The notes under the pieces were generated by a model. The model was given only the letters and a program-made list of their open reading frames with translations, did no database searches and was not told where the DNA came from. A stretch of DNA of 64,000 nt from Neotabrizicola shimadae (lineage in GTDB: Bacteria; Pseudomonadota; Alphaproteobacteria; Rhodobacterales; Rhodobacteraceae): contig NZ_CP069370.1 in assembly GCF_019623905.1 (NCBI RefSeq), positions 3,955,001 through 4,019,000 of the forward strand, in the 5' to 3' direction. Below are positions 16,704 through 24,722 of this stretch, in pieces (the stretch's first letter is position 1; each line of letters starts with the position of its first letter). The translations under genes were made by a program, and so were the position numbers.

Positions 16704-18847
16704 GGAGGTTGCTTCTCGTTGTGGCCGTGTTGACGATGCTCGCCTCGGCCTGTCCGACTCTTGCCCAGAGCCTGCGCGTGGTTTCCGGCGATCATGACGG
16801 ATTCACAAGGCTGGTCGTGCTTGGCAAACCTGGCGAAAGCTGGCGGCTTGGGCGCACGCCGGAAGGCTATGGGCTGCAACTCGGGCGATCGGGGCGCTTT
16901 GACTTGACCGATGCCTTTCGTCTGATTGACCGATCGAGAATAGCCGCAATCTGGGTAGATCCGCAGAACGGGCTACTGCGGATGCGCGTATCTTGCGCCT
17001 GTCATGCTTTCGCCACCCAGGAAGGGGACGGGATGATCGTTATCGACGTCCGGGATGGGGCTCCACCTCCCGGATCGATTTTCGAACAGGCGATCCTTTT
17101 CGGTGAGCTTGCAATCCTGTCAGATATCGAACCTCCGCGTCCGCAGGCGCGCCCGCCAGAAGTCGTCATTCTCGGACCAGAGTGGGCAAGAGCAGTCTCA
17201 CGCGCGGTTCGCATTCCGACAGCCGATCCGTTCCACGGCCTGTCATCGTCTGACGCTGCTGCCAGTCTTGCAGAGGCTCTGACCGTCGAACTCGCCCGGG
17301 GCGCGGCCCGTGGTCTTGTCGACTTTGCGCCAGTCCGCCGCGAGAAGGCAGGGGAAGGTGGTGAGACGCCAGCGGCATTGGCAGTTTATCCTTTCGATCG
17401 CGGCATCGATATCACCCTTTCGCCCGACGAACCGAAGCGCCTTGCCGCCAAAGGAGGTGAGTGCATCGCAGATGAACTCGTCGACATTGCAAATTGGGGG
17501 GACGATCGACCTATATGGCAGCAATTGGCCGAAGCCACCGCTTCACCTGACGAGTTCGATGTGCCCAATGCAGAGCGCCGGAATCGGGCGGTCCAAAGGC
17601 TCCTTTATGCGGGGTTCGGGATCGAAGCCCGGCGACTGGTCGAAGCCATGCCGCTGCCGGATGGCGGACATGATGCGCTTTACCTTGAGCTTGCGGGAAT
17701 CATGGATGCTGATCCGGTGGGAAACGGCGTACTGGCCGGGCAGGAATCCTGCGACGGCGCCATTGCGATGTGGGCGGTCATGGCAACCGATTCAGTTAGT
17801 CTGACGCGCCCCAACATGCCTTCGATCCGGCGAGGTTTTTCGGCGCTGCCGCGCCACCTGAGGCAGCAACTGGGCCCCGATCTTGTCAGGCGACTCATTT
17901 CTGTCGGCGAAGCCGCTTCTGCTGCGGACATTCAGGCCGCAATGGAGCGTGCACCTGGACCCTTGCCGAGTGCAGTATTGACATCGGCGGCCGAGCTGGA
18001 GCTTCAGGTGGGCGATCCGGAGGCCGCACTCGACATGCTGGAACGCAGTCCCGATGGGGGGACTGGAAGCATGGAGGCGCTGATAGCGCAGGTGGAGGCC
18101 AACGCGCTCCTGAAGCGAAGCATGGATGCCCATACTGTAGAAAGGCTCGAGGCTCTGGTCACTGAATACAGCGGAACCGGATCCGAGCCGCCGCTTCGTC
18201 GTGCGCTTGTGCTCGCACAGGCCCTCACCGGCAGCTTCGGATCAGCAATCGACGGCTTGACCGCAGCGCCGTCAGCCAACGAGGCCGTCTGGGGTTTGTT
18301 GGCGACGGCGGACGACGACACGGTCCTTCTCCATGCTGTCGGCGCGCCACCCGACATGACGAAATCGCTGTCGGACGACACCCGAATTGCGCTGGCGAGC
18401 CGTCTGGTCGATCTTGGACTTGGCTCGGCCGCACTCGAATGGCTGGGAACGCCCCCAGCGGATGCACTCGTCGGGGCACGGGCCGCCCTCCTGACCGGTG
18501 ACGCGCGGGCCGCACTTCGCCTGTTGGCAGGCAGTCTGGAAGAGGGCGCGGAAGAGCTGCGCAGTCTGGCTGCGGCGCAGCTCTTCTCGGCTGGCTCGGA
18601 CCGGCTGGTTGCGCCATCCGAGCCGACGCCAAGGATGGCCGCGTGGTTGGGAGACTGGGAAGAGGTCGCGGCAGATGGCGAATCGCCATGGAAGGAACTT
18701 GCCTCTCAGGCCGTCTCTGACGAGGCCGCCGTCCAAGGCGGTTTGCTGGCCAAAGGCAAGGTCGTACTGGAATCCGCTGAAGCCACGCGCAGGGCGATCA
18801 CGGGCCTGATGACGTATACGGAACAGGCTTCAGGCGATTTTCGCTAA
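16700..18847 (+). CDS. Large secreted protein next to motA, unknown (MotC-like role possible)
   Basis: A 715-aa protein with a signal peptide (RLLLVVAVLTMLASACPTLAQ; a Cys at 18 makes a lipoprotein conceivable but there is no clear lipobox). Residues 25-115 look like a beta-rich AMIN-type domain (LRVVSGDHDGFTRLVVLGKPGESWRLGR). The remainder is alpha-helical with TPR-like hairpins, such as PSAVLTSAAELELQVGDPEAALDMLERSPDGG and ARAALLTGDARAALRLLAGSLEEGAEELRSLAAAQLF. It is translationally coupled to motA (4-nt overlap). Rhizobial clusters place the periplasmic stator protein MotC, client of MotE, in a similar setting. A MotC-like role is inferred from context only; I see no convincing MotC sequence match. 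Confidence 0.6.
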   Translation: MRRLLLVVAVLTMLASACPTLAQSLRVVSGDHDGFTRLVVLGKPGESWRLGRTPEGYGLQLGRSGRFDLTDAFRLIDRSRIAAIWVDPQNGLLRMRVSCACHAFATQEGDGMIVIDVRDGAPPPGSIFEQAILFGELAILSDIEPPRPQARPPEVVILGPEWARAVSRAVRIPTADPFHGLSSSDAAASLAEALTVELARGAARGLVDFAPVRREKAGEGGETPAALAVYPFDRGIDITLSPDEPKRLAAKGGECIADELVDIANWGDDRPIWQQLAEATASPDEFDVPNAERRNRAVQRLLYAGFGIEARRLVEAMPLPDGGHDALYLELAGIMDADPVGNGVLAGQESCDGAIAMWAVMATDSVSLTRPNMPSIRRGFSALPRHLRQQLGPDLVRRLISVGEAASAADIQAAMERAPGPLPSAVLTSAAELELQVGDPEAALDMLERSPDGGTGSMEALIAQVEANALLKRSMDAHTVERLEALVTEYSGTGSEPPLRRALVLAQALTGSFGSAIDGLTAAPSANEAVWGLLATADDDTVLLHAVGAPPDMTKSLSDDTRIALASRLVDLGLGSAALEWLGTPPADALVGARAALLTGDARAALRLLAGSLEEGAEELRSLAAAQLFSAGSDRLVAPSEPTPRMAAWLGDWEEVAADGESPWKELASQAVSDEAAVQGGLLAKGKVVLESAEATRRAITGLMTYTEQASGDFR

Positions 18848-18858
18848 CTCTTCATAAA
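18844..18858. promoter_or_regulatory. Weak CtrA-like box before transglycosylase gene
   Basis: CTAA-N7-TAAA with CtrA spacing but two mismatches, overlapping the stop of the preceding gene and 50 bp before the transglycosylase start. Weak; listed for completeness. Confidence 0.2.
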
Positions 18859-18907
18859 GCTATGCCCGCCAGTCTGGAGCAGCAGAGTATTGCCCAGAGA
18901 TGTGCCG

Positions 18908-19597
18908 ATGCTTCGACTTGGGATTGCCCTTTCCGTCTTCCCTGCGCTGACCACCTCTGTGCCGGCCAGTGCCGACACCTCTGCCCTGTGTGATCGGGCG
19001 GCAATTCAAGCATCTCAGGCAACCGGGGTTCCGGAGAGGCTCCTGCTCGCCCTGACGCGGGCCGAGACTGGGCGAAACAATGACGGAACAGTTCAGCCCT
19101 GGCCATGGGCCGTGAACCAGTCGGGTGAAGGGTATTGGTTTGAAACTGAGTCCGACGCCATCACCCATGTCCAAGTGATATTGGATGAGGGTGTGACAAA
19201 TGTCGATATCGGCTGCTTCCAACTGAATTATCGCTGGCACGGCGCATCTTTCCCGTCGTTGCAGGCGATGTTTGATCCCGCGCGAAACGCTCTTTATGCG
19301 GCGCGTTTCCTGCTGCGCCTGCATGCAGAGACAGGTGACTGGCGCCTTGCCGCCGGTGCCTTTCATTCACGCGACGCTGACCACGCGACGCCATATCTGG
19401 CCAGGCTGCAAGACGTTATTGACGGCATGACGGGACCACCGGGGCAAGAAATGGTGATCGAGGGAGTTTCGAACCCGTTTCCGCTGCTCGTATCCGGGCT
19501 TGGTGTCGGTCGGCATGGATCTTTGGTTCCCGAAACACGCGGTCTCATGGACCTTGTTCCTATGGGGCAGGTCGCCGGTCCGGTGTTGGCACCATGA
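18908..19597 (+). CDS. Lytic transglycosylase (SLT domain), flagellar
   Basis: A 229-aa periplasmic muramidase-like enzyme with a signal peptide (LRLGIALSVFPALTTSVPASA). The SLT-type active site is ALTRAETGRNNDG, with the catalytic Glu at residue 53. NVDIGCFQLNYRWH is the conserved GxxQxN-type motif, and DPARNALYAARFLLRLHAETGDWRLAAGAFHSRD closes the domain. Within a flagellar cluster it likely opens peptidoglycan for the rod, as FlgJ or a SltF-like enzyme does elsewhere. The ATG at 18908 is chosen; an in-frame TTG at 18890 would add six residues before the signal peptide. It overlaps flhA by 4 nt. Confidence 0.88.
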   Translation: MLRLGIALSVFPALTTSVPASADTSALCDRAAIQASQATGVPERLLLALTRAETGRNNDGTVQPWPWAVNQSGEGYWFETESDAITHVQVILDEGVTNVDIGCFQLNYRWHGASFPSLQAMFDPARNALYAARFLLRLHAETGDWRLAAGAFHSRDADHATPYLARLQDVIDGMTGPPGQEMVIEGVSNPFPLLVSGLGVGRHGSLVPETRGLMDLVPMGQVAGPVLAP

Positions 19598-21666
19598 GGT
19601 CGACGGTCCTCGCGGGACTGATGCAGCCAACGGTCGGGCTTGCACTCGGCCTGATGGCGGTCATCGTCATCATGGTGCTGCCGGTCCCGGCATGGGTTCT
19701 CGACATCGGGCTCGCACTGTCCTTCGCCATCGCAATCCTCATGCTGACCATAACGCTCTTCGTTGAGCGACCTCTCGATTTCTCGGCCTTCCCGACAATC
19801 CTGCTCGCTTCGCTGCTTCTGCGTCTTTCGCTGAATGTCGCGTCCACGAAACTCATCATCGGCCAGGGACACACGGGAACGGGCGCCGCCGGCCATGTGA
19901 TCGAGGGCTTTGCCGAATTCATCATGGGCGGCAATCTTGTCATCGGGCTTGTGATCTTCTGTGTCCTGCTGATTGTCAATTTTGTGGTCATCACAAAAGG
20001 TGCCGGTCGGATGGCCGAGGTTGGCGCGCGCTTTGCGCTGGATGGCATGCCCGGCAAACAGCTGGCCATTGACGCAGATATGGCCGCAGGCGCCATTACG
20101 CATGAAGAAGCGAAAGCCAGACGCGAAAGGGAACTTGCAGAGACGACCTTCTTTGGCTCTCTCGATGGCGCATCGAAGTTCGTGAAGGGTGACGCTGTCG
20201 CAGGGCTCATGATCACGGCACTGAACCTGATTGTCGGCGTGGCGCTTGGAACCGCCCTTCACGGCATGGCGTTTTCAGAGGCTTTCTCCACCTATGCCAT
20301 CCTGACTGTCGGTGATGGCTTGGTCAGCCAGATTCCCGCCGTCATCATTTCCGTCGCAGCGGCCTTGCTCTTGTCGCGCGGTGGTGCGACGGGGGCCGCG
20401 GATGCCTCGTTCTTCGGCCAACTTGGCCAATACCCCGCGGCCCTGGCGACCGTCGCAGCCGTCATGGCGCTGTTTTCCCTTGTTCCGGCCATGCCGTTCC
20501 TGCCGTTCATTTCCGGTGCCGCCTTGCTGGGCTGGATGGCCTTGCGCGGCTTCGCACGGGAGGTTCGGCAGAAGCGACCGCCCGAAACGGTCGTTGCCCC
20601 GCCACCGGCCCGTCCTGTCGGAGATCTTCTGGACTTTGACGAGATTCATATCGAGTTCGCACCCGATCTGGTCGGAATGGCGCTTGATCCGGCAACGGGC
20701 CTTGACGCGCGAATTGCCAGCATGCGCAACCACGTCGCCGCCGCGCAGGGCCTGATCTTGCCCGAAATCAGGTTGACCGATGATCATTCCCTGCCGCCGG
20801 GCACCTATCGCATTCGGATTCAAGGCGTGGAGCGTGTCCGAAACAGGCTCTATCCGGATCGCGCCCTCGCCCTGCTTTCCGAGGGCCATGAGGCGCCGGA
20901 TGGCATTGATGTGCGCGAGCCCGTTTATGGCGCGCCGGCAAGATGGATAAGGACCGATCTCCAGGAAGAGGCCGCGATATCCGGCCTGACGGTGGTCACG
21001 GCGGCCGAGGTGCTGGCGACCCATCTTCTTGAAACGGTGCGGGGTAACCTTCCTCGACTGCTGTCCCTCAGGGGCCTTCGGCGTTTGCTTGACGAATTTG
21101 TCAATGTTTCTGACAGCGGCCGGTCTGCTGCCAACAGAAAGCTCCTTGATGACATGGTCCCTGACAAGGTTCCCGTGGAACTGCTGCATGCCGTGTTGAG
21201 ACTGCTGCTGGAGGAGCGGGTCTCGATCCGAAACCTGCCCCTGATCATGGAGGCGATTGCGGAGGCAAGGGGCCTGCCTTCACCGGAACTCGTGTGCGAA
21301 CACGTACGACAAAGGCTGGGTTTCCAATTGGTTGCAGAGCTTCGGCGCGAGGACGGGACAATCCCTCTGGTCCAGCTTGCGCCGGAGTGGGAACGCCTGT
21401 TCACGACGTACCAGATCGATGGCGAGCGTGGTCACCGTGACGTGGCCCTGCCACCGGACCAGTTTTCCAGGCTGGCGACCGCAATCGCCGACCGCGTGAA
21501 CCGGGCGGCCGAGAGGAGCATTCAGCCGGCGATCGTCACCTCTTCGCTGCGGCGGCGGTTTCTTCGAACTGTGGTGGCCGCCAAGGGTTTGTCCGTTCCG
21601 GTCCTGTCCTTCGAGGAGATCGGGCTGGACGCAAGGCCCGCCATGGTTGGGGTCGTCGGGCCATGA
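19594..21666 (+). CDS. flhA: Flagellar export protein FlhA
   Basis: A 690-aa export-gate protein. The N-terminal membrane half has about eight helices and the FHIPEP-family motifs DFSAFPTILLASLLLRLSLNVASTKLI, GGNLVIGLVIFCVLLIVNFVVITKGAGRMAEVGARFALDGMPGKQLAIDADM and SKFVKGDAVAGLMITALNLIVG. From about residue 330 a soluble nonameric-ring domain follows (GDLLDFDEIHIEFAPDLVG and LIMEAIAEARGLPSPELVCEHVRQRLG). It is coupled to the transglycosylase gene upstream and to fliR downstream by 4-nt overlaps. Confidence 0.97.
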   Translation: MRSTVLAGLMQPTVGLALGLMAVIVIMVLPVPAWVLDIGLALSFAIAILMLTITLFVERPLDFSAFPTILLASLLLRLSLNVASTKLIIGQGHTGTGAAGHVIEGFAEFIMGGNLVIGLVIFCVLLIVNFVVITKGAGRMAEVGARFALDGMPGKQLAIDADMAAGAITHEEAKARRERELAETTFFGSLDGASKFVKGDAVAGLMITALNLIVGVALGTALHGMAFSEAFSTYAILTVGDGLVSQIPAVIISVAAALLLSRGGATGAADASFFGQLGQYPAALATVAAVMALFSLVPAMPFLPFISGAALLGWMALRGFAREVRQKRPPETVVAPPPARPVGDLLDFDEIHIEFAPDLVGMALDPATGLDARIASMRNHVAAAQGLILPEIRLTDDHSLPPGTYRIRIQGVERVRNRLYPDRALALLSEGHEAPDGIDVREPVYGAPARWIRTDLQEEAAISGLTVVTAAEVLATHLLETVRGNLPRLLSLRGLRRLLDEFVNVSDSGRSAANRKLLDDMVPDKVPVELLHAVLRLLLEERVSIRNLPLIMEAIAEARGLPSPELVCEHVRQRLGFQLVAELRREDGTIPLVQLAPEWERLFTTYQIDGERGHRDVALPPDQFSRLATAIADRVNRAAERSIQPAIVTSSLRRRFLRTVVAAKGLSVPVLSFEEIGLDARPAMVGVVGP

Positions 21667-22442
21667 TGGGCTGGATGGCGCTTCTGTCACAGCTTTCCGG
21701 CGCCACTCCCGACCACATCTGGAAGGTCAGCCTCGTCTTTCTTCGCGTCGGGGCTGCAATGGCACTGTTGCCGGCCTTTGGTGAGCAGACACTGTCGGCA
21801 CGGGTGCGGCTGGTTGCAGCCCTGGCCTTCACGGCAATCGTTGCCCCCGCGGTTTTCGACTCACTCCCCGGCGCGGGCTCTGGGGATCTGCGTTCCGCGG
21901 CAATCGAGGTGGTCGTGGGTCTTGCCCTTGGTCTGGGCCTGCGGCTCAGCGTGTTGGCGATGCAGATCGCCGGCATGATTGCCGCCCAGGCCATGTCACT
22001 TTCGCAATTGACGGCCGACACGGGCCCAGAGCCGATGCCGGCCGTGTCGCAGTTCCTCATCGTGGCCATACTTGCGCTTGCGGTCGGGCTTGGCCTGCAT
22101 GTCAGGCTGGCGGAGTTCCTGGTTCTTTCGTTCCAGATCGTGCCCTCTGGCAGCCCCATCGATTCGGCTGTCTTCGCGGAATGGAGCCTGCGGGAAACAG
22201 GCCGGATCTTTGCGCTGGCCTTCGTCCTGGCGGCGCCGTTCCAGGTGGCCTCGTTGCTTTACAACCTCGCGCTTGGGTTCATCAGCCGCGCGATGCCCCA
22301 GCTGATGGTGACCATGATCGGCGCGCCGGTCCTTGCAATCGGTGGCTTTGCCCTGCTGGCACTCGCATCGCCCGTGTTGCTTGCGGTCTGGCTGAAGGCG
22401 TTCGAGACCAGCCTCGCGGCTCCGTTCCAGGTCGCGCCGTGA
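21663..22442 (+). CDS. fliR: Flagellar export protein FliR
   Basis: A 259-aa multi-helix export-gate protein. Typical motifs are VFLRVGAAMALLPAFGEQTLSARVRLVAALAFT, EVVVGLALGLGLRLSVLAMQIAGMIAAQAMSLS and LAAPFQVASLLYNLALGFISRAMPQLMV. About six membrane helices are apparent. It lies between flhA and flhB with 4-nt overlaps, the normal order. Together with FliP and the missing FliQ it forms the gate. Confidence 0.95.
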   Translation: MMGWMALLSQLSGATPDHIWKVSLVFLRVGAAMALLPAFGEQTLSARVRLVAALAFTAIVAPAVFDSLPGAGSGDLRSAAIEVVVGLALGLGLRLSVLAMQIAGMIAAQAMSLSQLTADTGPEPMPAVSQFLIVAILALAVGLGLHVRLAEFLVLSFQIVPSGSPIDSAVFAEWSLRETGRIFALAFVLAAPFQVASLLYNLALGFISRAMPQLMVTMIGAPVLAIGGFALLALASPVLLAVWLKAFETSLAAPFQVAP

Positions 22443-23515
22443 GCGATGAGTCGACCGAAGATCGCGAATACGCGCCCAGTCAGAAGAAGCTGGACGAGGC
22501 GCGTCAACGCGGGGATGCGCCCCGCTCTGCGGATCTGAGTTCGGCCTTTGCCCTTCTGGGGTTCCTGGTTTCCGCAGTGATTGCCGGTCCGGCTGTCGTT
22601 GCCGGAGTGGGGGGGCTTGGCGTCGAATTTCTGGGGCGGGCGGACAGTTTGGCCTCTCAGTTTCTGACTGGCGGCTCACAAGGGCTGAAACATGTCGCTG
22701 ACGCCTGCCTTGCGGTCGGCGCGCTTCTCCTTGGCCCTCTGTTCGGGGCGCTTCTTGGTCACCTTTTGCAGCGTAACTGGGCCCTTACCCCAGCCAACAT
22801 CGCGCCGAAGCTGTCGCGGGTTTCCCTGCTTGCCAATGCCAAGCAACGGTTCGGGCCGAACGGCCTGGTGGAGTTCGTGAAATCGACTGTCAAGGCCGTG
22901 CTGATCCTGGGTGTGCTGATCCTTCCCGTAAAGCACCAGCTTCCCGAAGTGATTGCCACATCACGGCTATCGGCGGGTGAAGTCAGCCTCTATCTGGCCG
23001 AACAAGGCCGCAGGTTTACCGTCATCGTCCTTGTCATCGCCATTGCGATCGGCCTTGCCGATGCCTTCTGGCAGCATTTCCGCTTTGTCTCGCGGAACCG
23101 GATGTCGCGGAAGGAAGTCACCGACGAGCAGCGGGACGCCGAAGGGGACCCACATGCCAAGTCGCATCGCCGCCGCAAGGCGCAGGATCTGGCCCTGAAC
23201 CAGATGATCGCAGAGGTGCAGAAGGCGGACGTGGTCATCGTCAACCCGACCCACTACGCCGTTGCTCTCCGCTGGGATCGAGGACGCCGTTCCGCACCGA
23301 TCTGCGTGGCCAAGGGAGTTGACGAAATTGCCCTGCGCATTCGCGACACCGCTGCCGCTGCCGGAATTCCGGTGCGAGGGGATCCGCCAACCGCTCGGGC
23401 CATTCACGCGACAGTCGCGGTCGGAGAGGAGATTTATCCCGACCACTATCGCGCCGTTGCGGCTGCGATACGGTTTGCCGAGGCAATCCGACGTCGAGCA
23501 AGAGGCCGAAGATGA
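22439..23515 (+). CDS. flhB: Flagellar export protein FlhB
   Basis: A 358-aa specificity-switch protein. The GTG at 22439 overlaps the fliR stop and gives the canonical N-terminus DESTEDREYAPSQKKLDEARQRGDAPRS. Four membrane helices follow, with LLANAKQRFGPNGLVEFVKSTVKAVLI and a cytoplasmic RFVSRNRMSRKEVTDEQRDAEGDPHAKSHRR linker. The self-cleavage site NPTH is at residues 269-272 (VVIVNPTHYAVALRWD). FlhB switches export from hook to filament substrates. It overlaps the next small gene by 4 nt. Confidence 0.96.
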   Translation: MSDESTEDREYAPSQKKLDEARQRGDAPRSADLSSAFALLGFLVSAVIAGPAVVAGVGGLGVEFLGRADSLASQFLTGGSQGLKHVADACLAVGALLLGPLFGALLGHLLQRNWALTPANIAPKLSRVSLLANAKQRFGPNGLVEFVKSTVKAVLILGVLILPVKHQLPEVIATSRLSAGEVSLYLAEQGRRFTVIVLVIAIAIGLADAFWQHFRFVSRNRMSRKEVTDEQRDAEGDPHAKSHRRRKAQDLALNQMIAEVQKADVVIVNPTHYAVALRWDRGRRSAPICVAKGVDEIALRIRDTAAAAGIPVRGDPPTARAIHATVAVGEEIYPDHYRAVAAAIRFAEAIRRRARGRR

Positions 23516-23850
23516 CGTCTGGCCTGTCGGACCTGCGCCGGCTGCAGGTGCTTTCCGACCTGATCCGGGATTCCCGGCTGGAAGCGGTCAAGCAGGCCGC
23601 GCAGGCCGAGGTTCAGACCTGTCGGCGTCTGGAGGCGCTTTCGCAGAACGGCGCAGCCCTTGATCTGCATCCGGCGGCGGCACATGCGGCTTCGTTGGCC
23701 TATGAGTCCTGGGCCGAGCTGCGCCGGCGGGAGCTTCTTGTCACCCTCGCACGGCAGCGTGCGGAACTCGCCGAGGCGGAGGCAGCAGCGCGCGACGCGT
23801 TCGGTCGCGCAGAGGCGATCAAGTCCATTCTGGGACGGCTCGGGGATTGA
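23512..23850 (+). CDS. Small coiled-coil protein at end of flagellar operon
   Basis: A 112-aa almost entirely helical protein, for example LRRLQVLSDLIRDSRLEAVKQAAQAEVQTCRRLEAL and ELRRRELLVTLARQRAELAEAEAAARDAFGRAEAI. It is coupled to flhB by a 4-nt overlap and is the last gene of the run. Size and coiled-coil nature resemble FliJ-type export chaperones, but I see no specific FliJ signature, so the name is not assigned. Confidence 0.6.
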   Translation: MTSGLSDLRRLQVLSDLIRDSRLEAVKQAAQAEVQTCRRLEALSQNGAALDLHPAAAHAASLAYESWAELRRRELLVTLARQRAELAEAEAAARDAFGRAEAIKSILGRLGD

Positions 23851-24045
23851 GCCAATCTGTCATCAGTCACTCTTTCCGGCCCATGCGCACTCCAAGAGAC
23901 AGTTCCGGCTTGCATGATCCTTGGCAAGGGGGCTGCCGCGGATCAGTCGTCAATCGACACCGTGCGTTGCACGTCGCTTCGTTCGCCAGGACGACAGGCG
24001 CCTGCGGTGTCCGGCAGACCGATGCCTGGCCAGTGCGCGGCAGGC

Positions 24046-24069
24046 AAACCTTCCCCGCGGGGAAGGTTT
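24046..24069. repeat. Perfect 24-bp palindrome, copy 1 of GGGGAAGGT element
   Basis: Half-site AAACCTTCCCCG is followed directly by its exact reverse complement. The second copy, about 100 bp downstream, shares the core ACCTTCCCC and GGGGAAGGT arms. It could act as a bidirectional terminator between convergent genes or be a dispersed REP-like unit. Confidence 0.75.
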
Positions 24070-24169
24070 CGGCTGATCTGGCCGCGGGTGAGGACGGCTG
24101 GTTGCGGTCCGGTCCCGTTCCCCGCAGCAATGGTGTAGGGTTGGGCCGGCCAGAGGGACGCCGATGAAA

Positions 24170-24189
24170 ACCTTCCCCGTGGGGAAGGT
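24170..24189. repeat. Palindrome copy 2, ACCTTCCCC-GT-GGGGAAGGT
   Basis: Nine-bp arms around a GT centre, identical to the arms of the palindrome at 24046-24069. It ends 4 bp before the stop of the convergent TerB-like gene, which fits a terminator role for that gene. Confidence 0.75.
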
Positions 24190-24193
24190 CCGC

Positions 24194-24616
24194 TCAGGGG
24201 CGCAGGTGGCGGACCCTGGCGCCCCATTCGATGGCGGCGGCGTGCAGGCGGTCGATGGCAAGCTCCTCGCGGATCTCTTCCAGCATCCGCAGCTCGGCCT
24301 CGCTGTGGCGGCCGTCGGCGGTGATGACGTCGCAGGCCAGCGCATAGGCGGTTTCGTTCAGCCTTTCGGGCAGGGCGCTGCGGATCAGGCCGAACAGCGC
24401 GTCGAGCCCGTCTTCCTCTTCGAACAGTTCGAACACGGTCTTGGCGACGCGGGCCATGCGGTCGGCATCGTAGTCGGCGAAGACCGGCATGTGGTTCACC
24501 ATGCGCTGGATCGCCACCAGTTCGGCGGTGCGCATGTTTTCGTCCGAGGCCGAGGCGGCCACCATCACGGCGACGAGGGCGTCCTGGGGCGAAAGCGGCG
24601 GGGTGTCGTCGGGCAT
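24194..24616 (-). CDS. TerB-like tellurite resistance family protein
   Basis: A 140-aa all-helical protein: [37 protein letters not shown] and [47 protein letters not shown]. The two repeats, each with an acidic loop ([10 protein letters not shown] and ADGRHSEAE), match the TerB/DjlA-N metal-binding fold. The ATG at 24616 has an AAAGGAGA ribosome site 7 nt upstream. It diverges from the LysRS gene. TerB family proteins are not always linked to tellurite; the role here is unknown. Confidence 0.8.
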   Translation of the reverse strand: MPDDTPPLSPQDALVAVMVAASASDENMRTAELVAIQRMVNHMPVFADYDADRMARVAKTVFELFEEEDGLDALFGLIRSALPERLNETAYALACDVITADGRHSEAELRMLEEIREELAIDRLHAAAIEWGARVRHLRP

Positions 24617-24722
24617 CGAACGGTCTCCTTTGGGGCAGTATTTATTGACGGGGGGGCGGGGCGGCAATAGAGGACCGGGGCGCGGAAGCATGGGGTTTCC
24701 GCGGGATCAAGGGATGCGAGAG

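Larger units (their letters stand above)
23851..24193. other. 343-bp convergent gap with two related palindromes
   Basis: Non-coding stretch between the end of the flagellar operon and the convergent TerB-like gene. It contains two related GGGGAAGGT palindromes (24046-24069 and 24170-24189). No gene was recognised on either strand. Confidence 0.6.

Noticed and set aside
24046-24189. Considered a two-repeat CRISPR remnant.
   Set aside because: The repeats are self-palindromic 20-24 bp units, only two are present, the distance is about 100 bp and there are no cas genes.
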